DNA of 64,000 bases from Bifiguratus adelaidae (taxonomy: Eukaryota > Mucoromycota > Endogonomycetes > Endogonales), in assembly GCA_002261195.1 (NCBI GenBank), contig MVBO01000050.1, forward strand, positions 1 through 64,000, given 5' to 3'. Each line of letters opens with the position of its first letter. Within the stretch, counting starts at the first letter, position 1. The translations under genes were made by a program, and so were the position numbers. A model generated the notes under the pieces. The model worked only from the letters and a program-made list of their open reading frames with translations, did no database searches and was not told the DNA's origin. Of the stretch, positions 1 to 13,632 are shown one piece after another.

Positions 1-995
1 CAAAGACTGGCTCCATCAGAAAGCTGTACGAAAAAATCATTGGCGACAAGCACGAAGATGCCATGTCCAAATTCGGAGCTGTTCTCGGCCAGGGAATCAT
101 TGACGCCGGTGGTCGGAACGTGACGATCTCCCTACTCTCCAGGACTGGTCACTCCAATATGACTGCCATTGTCGGCATGGCTCTATTCACTCAATTCTGG
201 TACTGGTATCCAATGACACACTTTCTCAGTCTTGCGTTTGTGCCGACGGCCGTTATTGGTCTCACAAAAACGCTGGAGGTAAAATCTTCTCGCCATCATA
301 GATATCGGCTGACACTCATGTCGTTGCGTAGATTCCCAAATTTGAGTTCGTCTCCAATGCCAAGCCATCCTTGTTCGCCTACCCGCCTCCTGTCAAGCCT
401 CCAACCACTACCGTTGTCGAGAAGGTCGCTACTGCCGTCTTGTCCACCACTGCGAAATCCAAGGCCAGAGCCAAGAAGCTAGAGAAAGAAAAGGAAAGTG
501 ACACTATGGATACGGTACGTAGAAACGCACGCATTAGTGAGCATCAGCTCATGATATACGTTTAGGATGAAAAGGTTGCAGAAGAGAGCGAGAAGAAGGA
601 GGAGGAGAAAATGTATGAGGACAAGGAAGACAAGGAAGAAAAAGATGACAAGCACAAGAAGAAAAAGAAGGAGGATAACTTCCAAATCCTCGAAAATCTG
701 CAGCGGGTGGTGCCACAACAACTCAAATATATCACCTTCAAGAAGGACTCGCGATATATGCCAATCAAACAGGCCAACGTGGGAGGCATTCTGCTGATGA
801 AAGATACCAGACCAGACGAGGAGCAGGATCTCATTGTTCCCAGCGCTCACAAGTGTAAGTAGAAGCTGTTGTTACATCTTTCCGGTACTCTGCTTATTCA
901 CGTTAACCTTAGCTGCTACATCAAGCTCAGAAGGTACATCAGAGGAACAAGAGGCCTCACCATTCGAACCTTTTGAATATAACTTTGACGATTAG
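1..995 (+). CDS. RPN2: 26S proteasome regulatory subunit RPN2 (PSMD1), 3' part
   Basis: This is the C-terminal 276 residues of Rpn2, the large PC-repeat scaffold of the proteasome 19S base; the 5' part lies outside the window. The reading frame enters at base 3. The segment with [11 protein letters not shown], the RTGHSNM stretch and HFLSLAF..TAVIGL matches the conserved end of the toroid, followed by FAYPPPV, a highly charged Lys/Glu linker, and the closing ASPFEPFEY tail. Three short introns (279-331, 515-565, 855-912) have canonical borders and keep the frame. The stop at 993-995 follows NFDD. The gene is convergent with RVB1, with 125 bp between stops. The family call is secure. Confidence 0.95.
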
Positions 996-1120
996 ATACA
1001 GTGCCTTGTACTTAACAGATCTTTTTCTCAATAGAGGAAATTGTGAACAGCAGCAATGCCTAGCTATCCCTGCGAATTCATTTGCAATGCTCAGTGTAAT
1101 CTACATGGTCCATCTAGCCT

Positions 1121-3315
<2,195 letters not shown>

Positions 3316-3355
3316 GCATCTGTATTACTATATAGAAAAATTGTATCATATCCAT

Positions 3356-4679
3356 TCACATCAACATTTTGGCTTTGGCTAAAGTCACAGTTTTGTCGGC
3401 GTAATCATAAATGCTATACCAATTCTTGAGGAAGGTGTCTCCCAGGATGACAATATTCTCGTCAATGGCAGACTTTACAGCTGATAAACACAAATCTTTG
3501 CGCCTAGTGCCGTTGAACCTTTCCGGCAACACCATATCGCTGTTGGGAATGGAAAGTCGGCATCTTGAATATTGAATGTGAGTGGAGCCGTGGTGGATGT
3601 TTTGAAATTGCAAGGAATGCCCCACAGGTTGTCCTTCTAGACTGCTCCAGATATCTTCCCATTGATCTTTTGCGAGAAGTGTTGCGGAACGCTGACGATG
3701 GATGTTCAGTGTCAAGTATAGCAGGTGCACCGATACTGAGAGAGTGACCATGAAATTGCATATTTACAAGGTAAAACGTCCAATAGTACGCAGAGAAGGT
3801 TGTGAGTTTTGTCAAGTTGCCCGTGAAGTGATTTGGATTGTATCCGCCAAAGACCTATTGTTTTGTCAAGGTCTCAATTGCGATGGTGTTCGCCGAGAAC
3901 TTACGAATTCACCTCCTTGACACCCTGGCCTCGGGTCGTCCTGCTTACCGAGCCATACGCCGACCTGCACTTTGGAAATGGCTTTTACTTGGGACATGAG
4001 CTCCACTGTGCTCGTGCTTTCATTAAATAAGCTGAGAGCTGGAAATCCCAAGCTAAACAACATGCCCGGCGACGCGCCTGTTGTATTAGGATATGTCTCA
4101 GACGTGATAAATCCAAGCGATTGATTTGAATAAGCTATTCCTCCGAGATGAATGACGTCTGTACCGGTATATCCAGTATCGATTGTCTGATCTCCAAACA
4201 ATGCCTTAAATGGCTTGGAGTAATTGTGAAATGTCTTGGAACGACCAGGATCAAAGACCGATCCTACACAATCTGACCTGCCGGCATTAGTAGGTACAAG
4301 GACACTCGACGATCCAGTGTCAAAGTTGACCAAGAGAGTATGCGGTGGTGTACCGACCGAGATGTTACCCAGATACTATGAGGAAGTTGACGTATGAAAT
4401 AATCCGAGCCATGCAATGACTTACTAGAGCATCTTTGCCTTGATTTACCAAAGGCACACGACCAGTGGAGAATTTTGAATACTTTGTAGCGGCCAAAGCC
4501 ATACCATCCGCCACACCTGGATAATTCTCATTCCTTATCACTATGATGCTGCTCACATATATGCAGTTGCCCGTATTGCAAAATTCACACTCATGCCTTA
4601 TCAGTTGTGCCTCTATAGCGAGCAGGCATGCTAATACCGCAATTACTGCAACATGGAGCGCCCTGCCTTGATTTGACAT
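3356..4679 (-). pseudogene. Secreted pepsin-like aspartyl protease, broken in its C-terminal lobe
   Basis: The first half reads as a normal A1 aspartyl protease. It has a signal peptide (hydrophobic core VAVIAVLACLLAIEA after the ATG at 4679), the propeptide end GRVPLVNQGKDALYLGNISV, and the first catalytic motif FDTGSSSVLVPT, with introns at 4376-4424 and 3855-3904. The second lobe keeps family features (SIGAPAILDT at the second catalytic site, PLTFNIQDADFP, SDMVLPE, ILGDTFLKNWYS), but they lie in different frames. One frameshift falls right after the second Asp-Thr near 3707, an in-frame TAG is at 3637-3639, and another frameshift is near 3550. No plausible introns remove these lesions. I infer a fairly young pseudogene; sequencing error at several sites is the alternative. 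Confidence 0.75.
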
Positions 4680-5134
4680 TCCAACAAGCACCAGCAATGA
4701 GAAGCATTGTGAATAACGGTATGGTAGAATGTTTAACGGCTCCCTGGACATTGACCAAAGGCAGGGATTGCTTGTCAGAGGTCCGAGACTTACATGGACT
4801 ATGTTTCGACAAATTGTCATGCATTAACTTGCCACGGTGAGTGTCCTTGGAACTCGATCAATATTGAATAAAAGTAGCTAGATCGAGATCCTTTTGACAC
4901 TTGAGCTCCGACAGAAGTCTAGGGCACGTTGGTTTCATCCATAAATGGAAGTCACGCGTTCTAGCAATAAGGCGCGCGACAAAACTGGTGCTCCTTAATG
5001 TCACACAAGGGCTGCAGGCAAGGCTTATTACATCCGATCGGCTCGGGCGTAAAGTCTCCTTCCTTCTTCCTCTTCTCCGTGTCGTATTTTGTGGCGTCGT
5101 GTGTTCTTTTCGAGGTTCTTGAGCTGTGCGAACG
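4680..5134. other. Intergenic region between two divergent loci
   Basis: This 455 bp stretch separates the start of the aspartyl-protease pseudogene from the start of the next plus-strand gene. I see no convincing coding segment, repeat or RNA gene; it presumably holds the two promoters. Confidence 0.4.
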
Positions 5135-6374
5135 ATGACATTTGGTACCAGTCTTCGTCTAGGTGAAGATAGCAACAAGGAATACTTGACACTTCAATCC
5201 AATCAGACGGCTTGGTCACTCAGCAGCCGTCGTTCTTACCGAAAGCCGCTACCCGATTTTACGCTCGATAGTATGCCTTCTGTCGATAGCAAGGACAGCA
5301 TCTACGCCTTCGGTCGTGCTCCTACTTTACCACGCAATAGCATCGTCGAGGACAGTATCGCCGAGACACTGGCCGCTAGCGTGGTGTCTAGTATCTTGTC
5401 AGATCGTCACTGGGATCGAAACGTACAAATAGCTCCCCTACGGGCCCCCACTGCAGCTGCTTCGGCGCCTCCACCTCACAAGCTTAGGGAGCAGTACCGT
5501 CGGTTCCTTCTGTACCTCGAGCCTGCCCCTGAGTCTGCCTTTTATTACAGCGTTGAACGCTTTCACGAAATCTGTTTTGAAAAGTTTGGACCCAACAACA
5601 TCCAGCAATACCCTCCTCATATTGCCTTGGCCGGACCAATGGTTATCGAAAAAGCAACGCTCGCCAAGACTGCAACTGATCCCCTCATCAAATCCAAGTG
5701 GCACTTGGTTGACGAACTCGTCTCTTTCCTTGATGAGAAAGCTCAGCAGATACTACCGCCTGCAGTGAATGATACACAACAGCTTTTCACACCGTTAAAA
5801 TCTCCAAAAGTGAAGGGACTGTACGTTTCTTACAAGCCAGCTCCTTCGCTTTGCTTTCTTACGAGAGTGGATGACCGATTAGCACTACTGACGCAGGACT
5901 TGCGAAATCGATTCCAAAACGAATTTTTGGTGGATGTGAAGCGTATGGATCGACTGGATCTGGCGTACAATGATCAAAAGTAAGTTGTCGTTGGCTGCTC
6001 ATTACAACGTATTCATGTGTGCGCACGTTGTTCCCAGTCCAATTTCTCCGGATGAGTTGATTGCCATGCAGCGTTTGGCGGATACGGTCATTAATACATC
6101 GGAAGCGGCTCAAAATAGGCTCTGCTGGGACCTGGTACTTTACGAGGTCATGGTAGAATCCAATGTTATTGGTGTCAAGCATCAATTCAAGCGAGTACGG
6201 CAGTGGAGATTGGTCGATCCAGAAAAGCATGCCGCCCTACAGAACGCTTTGACGAGTGCGGCCACGAGTCCTAGTAAAGCACGGACTTTGTCTCGAAAGT
6301 TTAGTCAAATTGCGGGATCACTTCAGCGAAACGCAAGCACAAAGGGGCATAACATTAAGCGTGAGCGATGGTAA
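5135..6374 (+). CDS. Hypothetical protein with possible 2H-phosphoesterase fold
   Basis: Two exons (5135-5979 and 6038-6374) give 393 residues; the ATG at 5135 (MTFGTS) is the first in frame. The first ~120 residues are Ser-rich and probably disordered. The middle resembles the 2H phosphoesterase fold: FLLYLEPAPES strand, PPHIALAGPM as a first H-x-[ST]-like motif (here His-Ile-Ala), then RLDLAYND where the second His would stand, here Asp. A basic tail (SRKFSQIAGSLQRNAS) follows WDLVLYEVMVES. Family members act on cyclic phosphates or RNA ends. With the second His missing, catalysis is doubtful. The fold assignment is an inference from pattern only; the gene itself is well supported by frame and intron. 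Confidence 0.6.
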
Positions 6375-6435
6375 TCGTCATCGGCAAAGATATCCCCCTA
6401 TCAATAGTCAAATGTATATATTCAATATTTACACA

Positions 6436-9400
6436 TTAGAGACTTTCCCTATCCTTGATTTGCTCGTCACGGTGTTTATGGAATCGAAAGATACCCCAAT
6501 GTTTCTTTTTACTCGGGGTCACTGGAGAGGACAGCTCGCTTGTGGTGGAAGTTAAGGTGGAGCTACAAGATATTGTTTTCGGCGATTCAACGGTCGCAGT
6601 GTGCCAGCGACTGGAATTAAAATCGTCCTCGAGGATGGAAGAGCCAGAGCCGGACTGCGGAGATGGTATAGGGTCTGGTTCCGATGTAATCGTCAATGTT
6701 GGCTCTAGTGTCGAGTCACGCGGAGATCCGAGCGAAGAGCCTGGGCTTTCTGTGATGTGCAATACGCCTCCGGACTCTGAGTCGTCATTAGGCAATTGTT
6801 CAGGCACATCCTGCAAAGATTTGGACAAGATTTAACGAGAAATGGACTAACTTAAGCGACGTACCTGGTTGGCAAGCTTCATATCGAATCCGGGGGGCAA
6901 GAGATAACTATAACGTTCCAAATCCGTTTTGAAGATTTCCTTTGCTCGATTCATGTAACCCAAGAGAGTCAATCTACCCTTCTCGTCCGGCGACAATGGT
7001 GCTTCATCTACGCTCCAGTCCGTTGCGCGGATCGGAGAAGGTGTTTCCATCAATTTTTGAAGATTGGGTATATTGGCATTGATACTAAAAGCCTTGAGCA
7101 ATCTTGCAAACAATCTGTTAATGATAGCTTACTCTTCAGCAAATCCACTGTCGGTACGCAATCTCGCAATTTTGGCATTGGCGAGCCCAAACATTCTATC
7201 CCAAATGCACGTTTCAATTTCGGTTTCCTTATATTGAGTTGCCGGCCTGTATCTGTGCTTGCTTAGCATTCGCTTGGTGATCGGTATCAGCTTACTTGTG
7301 GGGTACCAGATCATCGACAGCGTCGAGACGAATAGTCTGGCTAGACAATTGACCGTAGGCGGAGAGGGAATAATAGAGATCGGGTATGAAAGGCGATACG
7401 CTGACTGAGTTGACTCAGTTTAGCGAAAGGCAACCGTACAAAACAGCTTACCATCTACAACAGCTCCTGCACTCGTGTCCTCTGTTTCACCTTGCATTTC
7501 AGGCCCTACGTCAGTCTCACGGCCCCACACGCCCACTCCACGTGCTCCAACCGCAGGAAGCTTCTCCTCAGACCCAGGCAGTATGCTTCCCGGTCCAACA
7601 CTGCTGGAAAATTCAAAGCGTCGAGAAAATCGTTTGACGCGTTCAGAGAAGTTGTGTATGGTGTCCCAGACCGGAACGCGATCCTTTTCGAGACACCATA
7701 ATCGAAAGGTTCTATCGGAGGCTCCAGTTGCAAACATATCCACATGTGAGTTGGACCATACAATCTAGGGAGTATGTTCATTTCGAGTTGAATTGTTTGC
7801 TCACCCATGGGTTCTACATACCGAATTTACGTCTGCCAAATGCCCATCAACCTTAGCAACGGGTAGATTTTTGGAGAAGCGGATATCCCAGACGCTGACC
7901 AGACCATCTTCACGGGCGCTAGCAACCCAATATGGTACAAAAGGGTTGAATCGAATGTCTCTTATTACGCCGACGTGGGATGTATCAATGTCAGATCGCC
8001 AAATCTGCAAATAATCGTAATGTAAATGATTGGACAAGGAAGCAAACATTGTATCTTACCACTGGGTCGCCGGGTTGACGTACATCACAGATACGAATCA
8101 CGCTTTCACTATCTCCAGTAGCGATAAGATTCCATGGTTCATGAGGTGACCAAGAAGCGCATGTTACCAAAGCCGACCCAGCCTAAGGTGCAGGTAAGTT
8201 ACAACCTCTATCGCACGGTTATCACATTACCTTATCCATCCTCAATGGCGCTTCCGTCTTGGTCACATCCCAAGTAGCGATGGACTGATTGTAAGTGGAC
8301 AGAAATTGGTGACTACCGGTTGAAGAACGCGTAGATGCCTGAGAGAAGTTGGCACGAAATATCTTGTGCTCGGGTGTCGCCGGCTTCGGCTCGTCCGTCG
8401 GAAAAGTTCCGGGGATGGCAGAGGCAGGTTGAGCAATGTCTACATGGAGAATCGGCTTAACACGTTGGCCTTGCGAAGGCTCGGTAGGTTGGACGCTTAA
8501 CGCCTGCGTGGGGTTTGAAACCGGATCATCTGTGGGGTAGACGAAGCGTGGAGCAAAGTGCACCTTACGTACTCTATGTGTTGGATAATGTCGGTTCGGT
8601 TCAATGATTGGGAACTGGATGGACGCGTTCATCAGCAATCAGAGCAAGCCATTGACAGATCTTGTAGACTACTCACCTTTTCGAGCGGTGTTTGGAAGCG
8701 AGACACCTCGCGGATGGCGTTGCGATTGGCAGTTTCATCGAAAGACCCGAGATCGTCAAAATTGACCTCCAGCAGAGTTATCAGACCTTCGTTACATCCG
8801 GTCAGGATATGACGATCGTTCCAAGAAATGCAATGAATAGGCAAGTCATTTGAATAGAGTGCTCTAGTCTGCAACAGTGTAATGTCAGTCCAACTATCAA
8901 CGCATCCGTTCGGAAATAGTTGCCTCAAATCTTGGTTGGGAGCCTGGATGTAGGATACCAAGATCTTCTACAATGGAGAGGTTATTCAGCGGACTACTGG
9001 AGCTCATGGCCACAAGTGGTCTTCGCTACAGAAAAGCCATTACGTCAGTAACCAAGTAGTGGTCGCGCCGTATACATTGCTGACATACATTCGATACAGC
9101 TATTGACGTACAATAGCCATAAATGTCCTTGAACCGTACCGAGTTGGTGACAAGACCAGGCTTGAAGCTGAAGGGGCAAATGAACAATGGTATCCATTAA
9201 TCAGATCTTGTGTCACCTTGCATCCATGCAACTCACGTTTCACCTACAGCTCGCTTGCCCACGGAGCGACTGAGTGCAGTGATAAGCGGCGCCTTTCTGT
9301 ACGTCTCGGTGGGATATTTTATAAGATCAAGCGGGTCTCGGATGATATAAGGCATGAGCAAAGGATATACCTTCATCGTCCGCAATGGCACAATTTCATG

Positions 9401-9454
9401 CCAGGCCAAATTAATTATTCGTTCCTTTGGCCACCGTTTGTGACGGTGCGCCAT
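6436..9454 (-). CDS. WD40-repeat protein, function not recognised
   Basis: A multi-exon minus-strand gene starting at the ATG at 9454 (MAHRHKRWPKERI) and ending at 6436. WD40 blades are visible as DRHILTGCNEGLITLLEV, SIATWDVTK, WNLIATGDSESVIRICDVR, VASAREDGLVSVWDIRF and DMFATGASDRTFRLWCLEKD. A non-WD C-terminal part follows (SLSAYGQLSSQTIRLDAVD, then NLQKLMETPSPIRATDW) and ends in a Ser/Pro-rich tail with a basic end. The design, a seven-bladed propeller plus a trailing helical domain, resembles scaffold or adaptor WD40 proteins, but I cannot name an orthologue. At least six introns are needed. The splice choice around 8930-9010 is unclear, because the open frame before 8961 does not join simply to the next exon. 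Confidence 0.7.
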
Positions 9455-9530
9455 TCAGAGTGAAGGATGTATAGTACCTGCACGTCTTTATATCTTAATT
9501 TACAAGTACGCTCAAAGTATAATCTTTCAT

Positions 9531-10682
9531 CTACAACAAATCCGGTTCCTCGTCGACACTCTTTTTGATCCTCAACAATATTGTCGTCTTCCAGTCATCA
9601 AATTTCGTCAGTTGATCGAAATCGTAAACTTCCTTAGTAAACAAATCTACATCCCCTTCTTCAACGGCTGTGATGATGTTCTACAAAAAGCGAATGGCGC
9701 TGAGTCAGGGAGTCCGCACGGCTAATGACACTTACCTGAAGGAACGAATATTCGCGAGTACGCTCAAATGACATGTCCATATGAGCATACTTTTGCATGC
9801 TCTGTTTAGCGCGCACAATGTCCTACGTTGCAACTTGAATGCTTGCCCGCACTTTCATGCGTTCCATTGCAACTTACCCTTGTACACAGCTGGCAAAGTA
9901 CCGATTTCATGAAATAATCCTTCAGGGACCATTTGGTCAATTGATTGTCTACCGACTGCTCTGCCACGGATTCAAACTTTTCAATGGCAGCATTGTAATC
10001 TTCCAATTGCGCGGCAAAGTGGGCTGCCTTCAATATGCACTTGTTGGCATTTCTGATCGTCCTTCCATTAATATTGTCTGCCTGATTAGCGTCTTTGGCT
10101 TAGACTTACGCTGGAGAGTCGTCCGCTTGGAACAGTTGAGCAGCTTGATCGTAGTGCGTCCATGCCTTGCGCAAATCGCCCATCTCGTTCTCAAAAATCT
10201 CGGCAACGTCCTGATGATGCCTGGCGGCAGCTCTGAAATTGCCAATATCTTTATCGATGGCAATGGCTTGCATCAACGCATTCACAGCAGCTAAACAAAT
10301 GGTGATAAGTCAAGGAACAAGGGACGAGACATGCATGGTCAAGCAATGACGAACCGTCAGGTCGAGTTTTCTTGTAACTCTTGGCAGCGAGGTCAAAGTC
10401 TTTGGCGGCTTCAAACTTAGTGTCGGAGCTCTTGCCGTGCATTTCTGCAGCCTTCATGAAGGCATCTCCCGCCTCGCTTGCTATGTTCAGTCCATGAGTC
10501 AAGCGAATGTCTCGTCAGGCGGATAATCACTTACGCCTCTGCGCCAACTTGAACGTATTACCAGCCTTGATGTACAGTTCAGCAGCATCGTCATACTTTT
10601 GAGAGCCTCCCCCAAAGAAACTCCACCCTGTCAACTTTTTGTCTGCTTGCGCTAGATACTCTTGTGCTTGCTTCTCTGACAT
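9531..10682 (-). CDS. SEC17: Alpha-SNAP, SNARE disassembly adaptor SEC17
   Basis: Sec17 binds SNARE bundles and recruits the Sec18/NSF ATPase. The N-terminus (KLTGWSFFGGGSQKYDDAA) is the diagnostic membrane-attachment loop of alpha-SNAP. The TPR-like helices follow in five further exons (AEMHGKSSDTKFEAAKDFDL; AIAIDKDIGNFRAAARHHQ; KCILKAAHFAAQLEDY), and the end is TTILLRIKKSVDEEPDLL, where the penultimate leucines activate NSF. The start at 10682 gives MSEKQAQEYLAQADKKL. The length, close to 290 residues, is normal. The stop lies only 76 bp upstream of the WD40 gene on the same strand, so that promoter must be very short or overlap this gene. Confidence 0.95.
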
Positions 10683-10915
10683 GATAAACGATACACCTTC
10701 AATATAGCGCAAGCCAAGAACAAACCTGCTGATATGGTCCTTTTTGCCCGAAGAACGTCACTTCCCAAATTGGGTTGGAAGACAATGGCTGTCACCTTTT
10801 GCACTTGGCAATGATGGATCATTTATCCTCTGATCTCTTGTATTGACAAGGATCCACAGTTTTACACAACAATACGTTCAATAAATAGACTTTAGACAAT
10901 GCCCAACACACGTTC

Positions 10916-11676
10916 TTACTGCAATTGACGTCTTACGACGGGCCAAGCGAGAGCAGCATTGAGATAACCAGCGACGACGATGACAGCGGTACTGGCGAGA
11001 GTGCCAACAGGACGACCTAATCAAGAACGTAAAGCAAAAAAGCATGTGAGTGACTCCACAATAACAAGCATCACAGTGTTTCGACAATGGCAAAAACATA
11101 CCGAAGGCAAGGTTATTCTCGGCGCGGATTCCGGCTTCAGAGTGAAGAATACGAGCAGTGAGCAAGGTAGCCAGCAGGGCATGCACTGATCTGCGCGATC
11201 CGCCGTTCAACTCAAGCAGGGCAATAAGAGTCTAAGGTACGAACATGGTTCATTTGTGGCAAGAAAAGCACGGAACATGTTCAATCTTACCAAGGCAAAT
11301 GGAACGTTCTCGGCAAAGTTGGCATGGGCACGAATAGCAGCATATAAGTCTTTGGGAGTAATGGTCTTGCCTATAAGAGGAAACGCCAATAGCCAACGCG
11401 TTGAATATGGTCATCAATGACAGGGATCTCTCACGTACCAGGCTTTGCGGGTGTGTCGAAGGCCGCTTGACCGTCGCCAATCATGATGCCGGTGTCACCG
11501 CGGTACTTGGACACGCGAAGAGACAAGAAGGCAGAGTAGCTGAAGATGACATTGAAAGAGGAGATGCGTGAGAAAGGGCAATATTCGGCCGAAAGGACAG
11601 ATCGGCACGCCTATTTATGTACTTACCCAGCGAAGAGACAAGAGTAGGCAGCAGTAACTGGAAGAATGACAGGCAT
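10916..11676 (-). CDS. MAPEG-family membrane protein
   Basis: A small four-helix membrane protein of the MAPEG family (microsomal glutathione transferase / leukotriene synthase relatives). Four exons encode MPVILPVTAAYSCLFAGY, then LSLRVSKYRGDTGIMIGDG, the signature AIRAHANFAENVPFAL, ALLELNGGSRRSVHALLA and a closing hydrophobic helix (GTLASTAVIVVAGYLNAAL). The RAHANFAEN..P motif matches the bacterial-like YecN/MAPEG subgroup often found in fungi. It may be a glutathione-dependent detoxification enzyme of the ER or outer mitochondrial membrane, though substrates of this subgroup are largely unknown. The start at 11676 precedes the first helix. Confidence 0.85.
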
Positions 11677-11870
11677 GGTGAGGGTAAGAGTGATTGAGAG
11701 ACAGACAAGATGCGAACAGGTTTAAATTGCTCGTGCTCATGGGGCAAATGCAGGCACGTGTAAGTGATGTAGTGTGACTGCACTTTTCGCGAGCCATTAC
11801 CTTTTCTGGAAATACCTGAATGGGGAAAGTGGTGAAGGATCCATTCAAAGGAACGACATGTGGTACACGA

Positions 11871-12407
11871 TCATACGATATGAAACAGAACGATGACAAG
11901 CAATATGAATTGCAGTACAAGGCTTCTATGTCCCCAACTCATGGTGTGAACACCTTCCGCACTGGAAAGGGACGCATTTGGATTATCGTAGGCAATGCAG
12001 CGCGTAAAATTGTTCAATGTTTGACTGCAGCCCATCACGGAGATATTGTAAGACAGGGTAATCAAGACGACTTGACATGAATCAGTATACTGGTAAAAGT
12101 CTCGATAGATGGAATTTGCGAGCCCATCCTGACCGTTGCAGCCGATTCCTCCCGTTGCATTCACAGTCCATTCATTGCATATCCCATCGGTGCTGTACCG
12201 AAAACATGTCGATCCAGTCTTCAAGGGACTTGGATTGGTAGTGTTGCAGTAGAAGCAATGCACTTCTTCGCCTGGTTGTTGTGGGTTCAGCCATGTTTCT
12301 AGAAATGCGGGTTCACCGCCTGATGTGATAACATCGCCGTAAACCACCGAAAGGGTCTCGAGACCAAACAAGCAAAGAATGGATAATATAATACGCATAA
12401 CACTCAT
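11871..12407 (-). CDS. Small cysteine-rich GPI-type secreted protein, array copy 1
   Basis: An intronless 178-residue frame: signal peptide (IILSILCLFGLETLSVVYG), then a compact domain with eight cysteines at residues 51, 54, 68, 77, 90, 111, 127 and 137, and a Ser-rich spacer followed by a hydrophobic end (LVLQFILLVIVLFHIV) typical of GPI addition. N-glycosylation sites are frequent (CNTT, VNATG, NNFT). The pattern CFxCNTT...C-x8-C...GC..TLNNFTRC is shared with the next three genes. The spacing of the first four cysteines recalls Ly6/uPAR-like (LU) three-finger domains; that is inference. I know no function. The gene opens a same-strand tandem array. Confidence 0.75.
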   Translation of the reverse strand: MSVMRIILSILCLFGLETLSVVYGDVITSGGEPAFLETWLNPQQPGEEVHCFYCNTTNPSPLKTGSTCFRYSTDGICNEWTVNATGGIGCNGQDGLANSIYRDFYQYTDSCQVVLITLSYNISVMGCSQTLNNFTRCIAYDNPNASLSSAEGVHTMSWGHRSLVLQFILLVIVLFHIV

Positions 12408-13002
12408 CGTCAGTGCAAGTGTGTCGCTTTATATCACGACAGACGCGCACAACCGGCTAAGCCTCAGCGCGGCTGCTGGGGGGAATATTTGTGTTACAAC
12501 CGAGCTTTGAAGGAACGCAACAGAGAATTTCACATTGTTCTTCAGCCTCGATGCTCTGCACTCGGACAGTTGCGGTAGTGATTGACGTTCCCTTTGTACC
12601 ATCTCGACCCACCCTATGCCTTCTTGTGCAGGCACAAGTGGATCGGCAACATGTTTCATCCACATCACAATGCGGCATCTGTACCACCACGACGGCCCGA
12701 AAGAGTACAGCTAAAGGGCAGTTTGATCAAAATCAGCAGCATAAACTACCTTTATGGAGAGTGAGATGTGCATGAAGCGAAAAGGTGATGAAGAGCATTG
12801 AAGACAGTAGAGTACAATGACACACCGTCGCTCGCGACTTTGTGAAGTGATGAATAGACCAAAAAAGGTGGCAGGCTTCGCATCTCAGCATCTCTGTATC
12901 TAGATGTCGTTCAGATTTGACAGCTTTAACCCAACGGCTAAGGGCCACAGGTTCTTCTACATTGCATTATATCATGACTACTGGTAAGATACTCGACAAT
13001 GA
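12408..13002 (-). other. Intergenic spacer with duplicated upstream block A
   Basis: A 595 bp spacer between array copies 1 and 2. It contains the block at 12496-12693 that recurs upstream of copy 2. Minus-strand frames here are open for up to 79 codons and cysteine-rich in one frame, but the same frames are interrupted in the second copy, so I do not call a gene. Confidence 0.5.
12496..12693 (-). repeat. Duplicated upstream block A
   Basis: This ~200 bp segment lies just upstream of array copy 1 and aligns along its length with 13633-13832 upstream of copy 2. Shared landmarks read on the plus strand are ACAACCGAGCTT, GGAACGC, TCAGCCTC, TTTGTACCAT and a closing GGCATC.GTACCAC.ACGACG. A weaker third version lies near 14642-14690. 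It was carried along in the tandem duplications and may be promoter sequence or a decayed exon. Confidence 0.65.
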
Positions 13003-13527
13003 CTATACATGAACGAAGAAGACGGTAGCTAGTGCTAATTGCAAAAACACGCCTGTCCACTTCTCCGTATATCGAAAGCTTGAGCTAGTAGAGGCACCTT
13101 CATCGTCATCATATGCAAAACATCTTGTGAAGTTGTTGATCGTTGGACCACAGCCGTACATGGATTGGTTCGTAGACAGTGTAATCTCTACTACATTGCA
13201 CCACTTGCTGTAGTCCGTGAAATTCAGGTACATCGAGTCGGCAAAAGAGTAGCTGTTGTTGCAACCCCCTCCTACCATCGATGAGTACTCTGTATATTGA
13301 CCCCATCCTATGCATCCTCCCGTCATATTGTACGTGTAGCACGTTGTTGAAGCAGGAAATCCTAGAGCAATGCTAGCGTTGCATTGGAAGCAATGGGTCT
13401 CTTCCCCAAGGTGTGCTGGACCAATATACAATGCCGGAATATTGAGGGTGGGTAGATATATGTGTCCGCGCACGAGCAATACCTGCCAGCATGCTATGAG
13501 TAGCAACGCAAGGTGTAGACGCTCCAT
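13003..13527 (-). CDS. Small cysteine-rich GPI-type secreted protein, array copy 2
   Basis: A 174-residue intronless paralogue of copy 1. The signal peptide is LALLLIACWQVLLVRG; the cysteine domain starts at GEETHCFQCNAS and contains TCYTYNMTGGC, a GGGC motif, SKWCNVVEITLSTNQS, YGCGPTINNFTRC. The mature domain keeps all eight cysteines of copy 1. A short acidic and Ser-rich spacer precedes the hydrophobic tail VFLQLALATVFFVHV. It is most similar to copy 4 (shared LLVRG at the signal cleavage region and GCGPxINN). Probably a cell-surface glycoprotein; role unknown. Confidence 0.75.
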   Translation of the reverse strand: MERLHLALLLIACWQVLLVRGHIYLPTLNIPALYIGPAHLGEETHCFQCNASIALGFPASTTCYTYNMTGGCIGWGQYTEYSSMVGGGCNNSYSFADSMYLNFTDYSKWCNVVEITLSTNQSMYGCGPTINNFTRCFAYDDDEGASTSSSFRYTEKWTGVFLQLALATVFFVHV

Positions 13528-13632
13528 GCGTCGTTTCTGATGGCAATAGCACCTTTTGTACCAAAGATGTTCAGGAGGCTCGTGTTTGACATTGGGTTAC
13601 ACCATATCGAAGGCCTCGGGAACATGTCGTAC

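Noticed and set aside
12429-12690. Cys-rich minus frames within duplicated block A
   Set aside because: The frames are broken in the homologous block B, so a conserved protein is unlikely.
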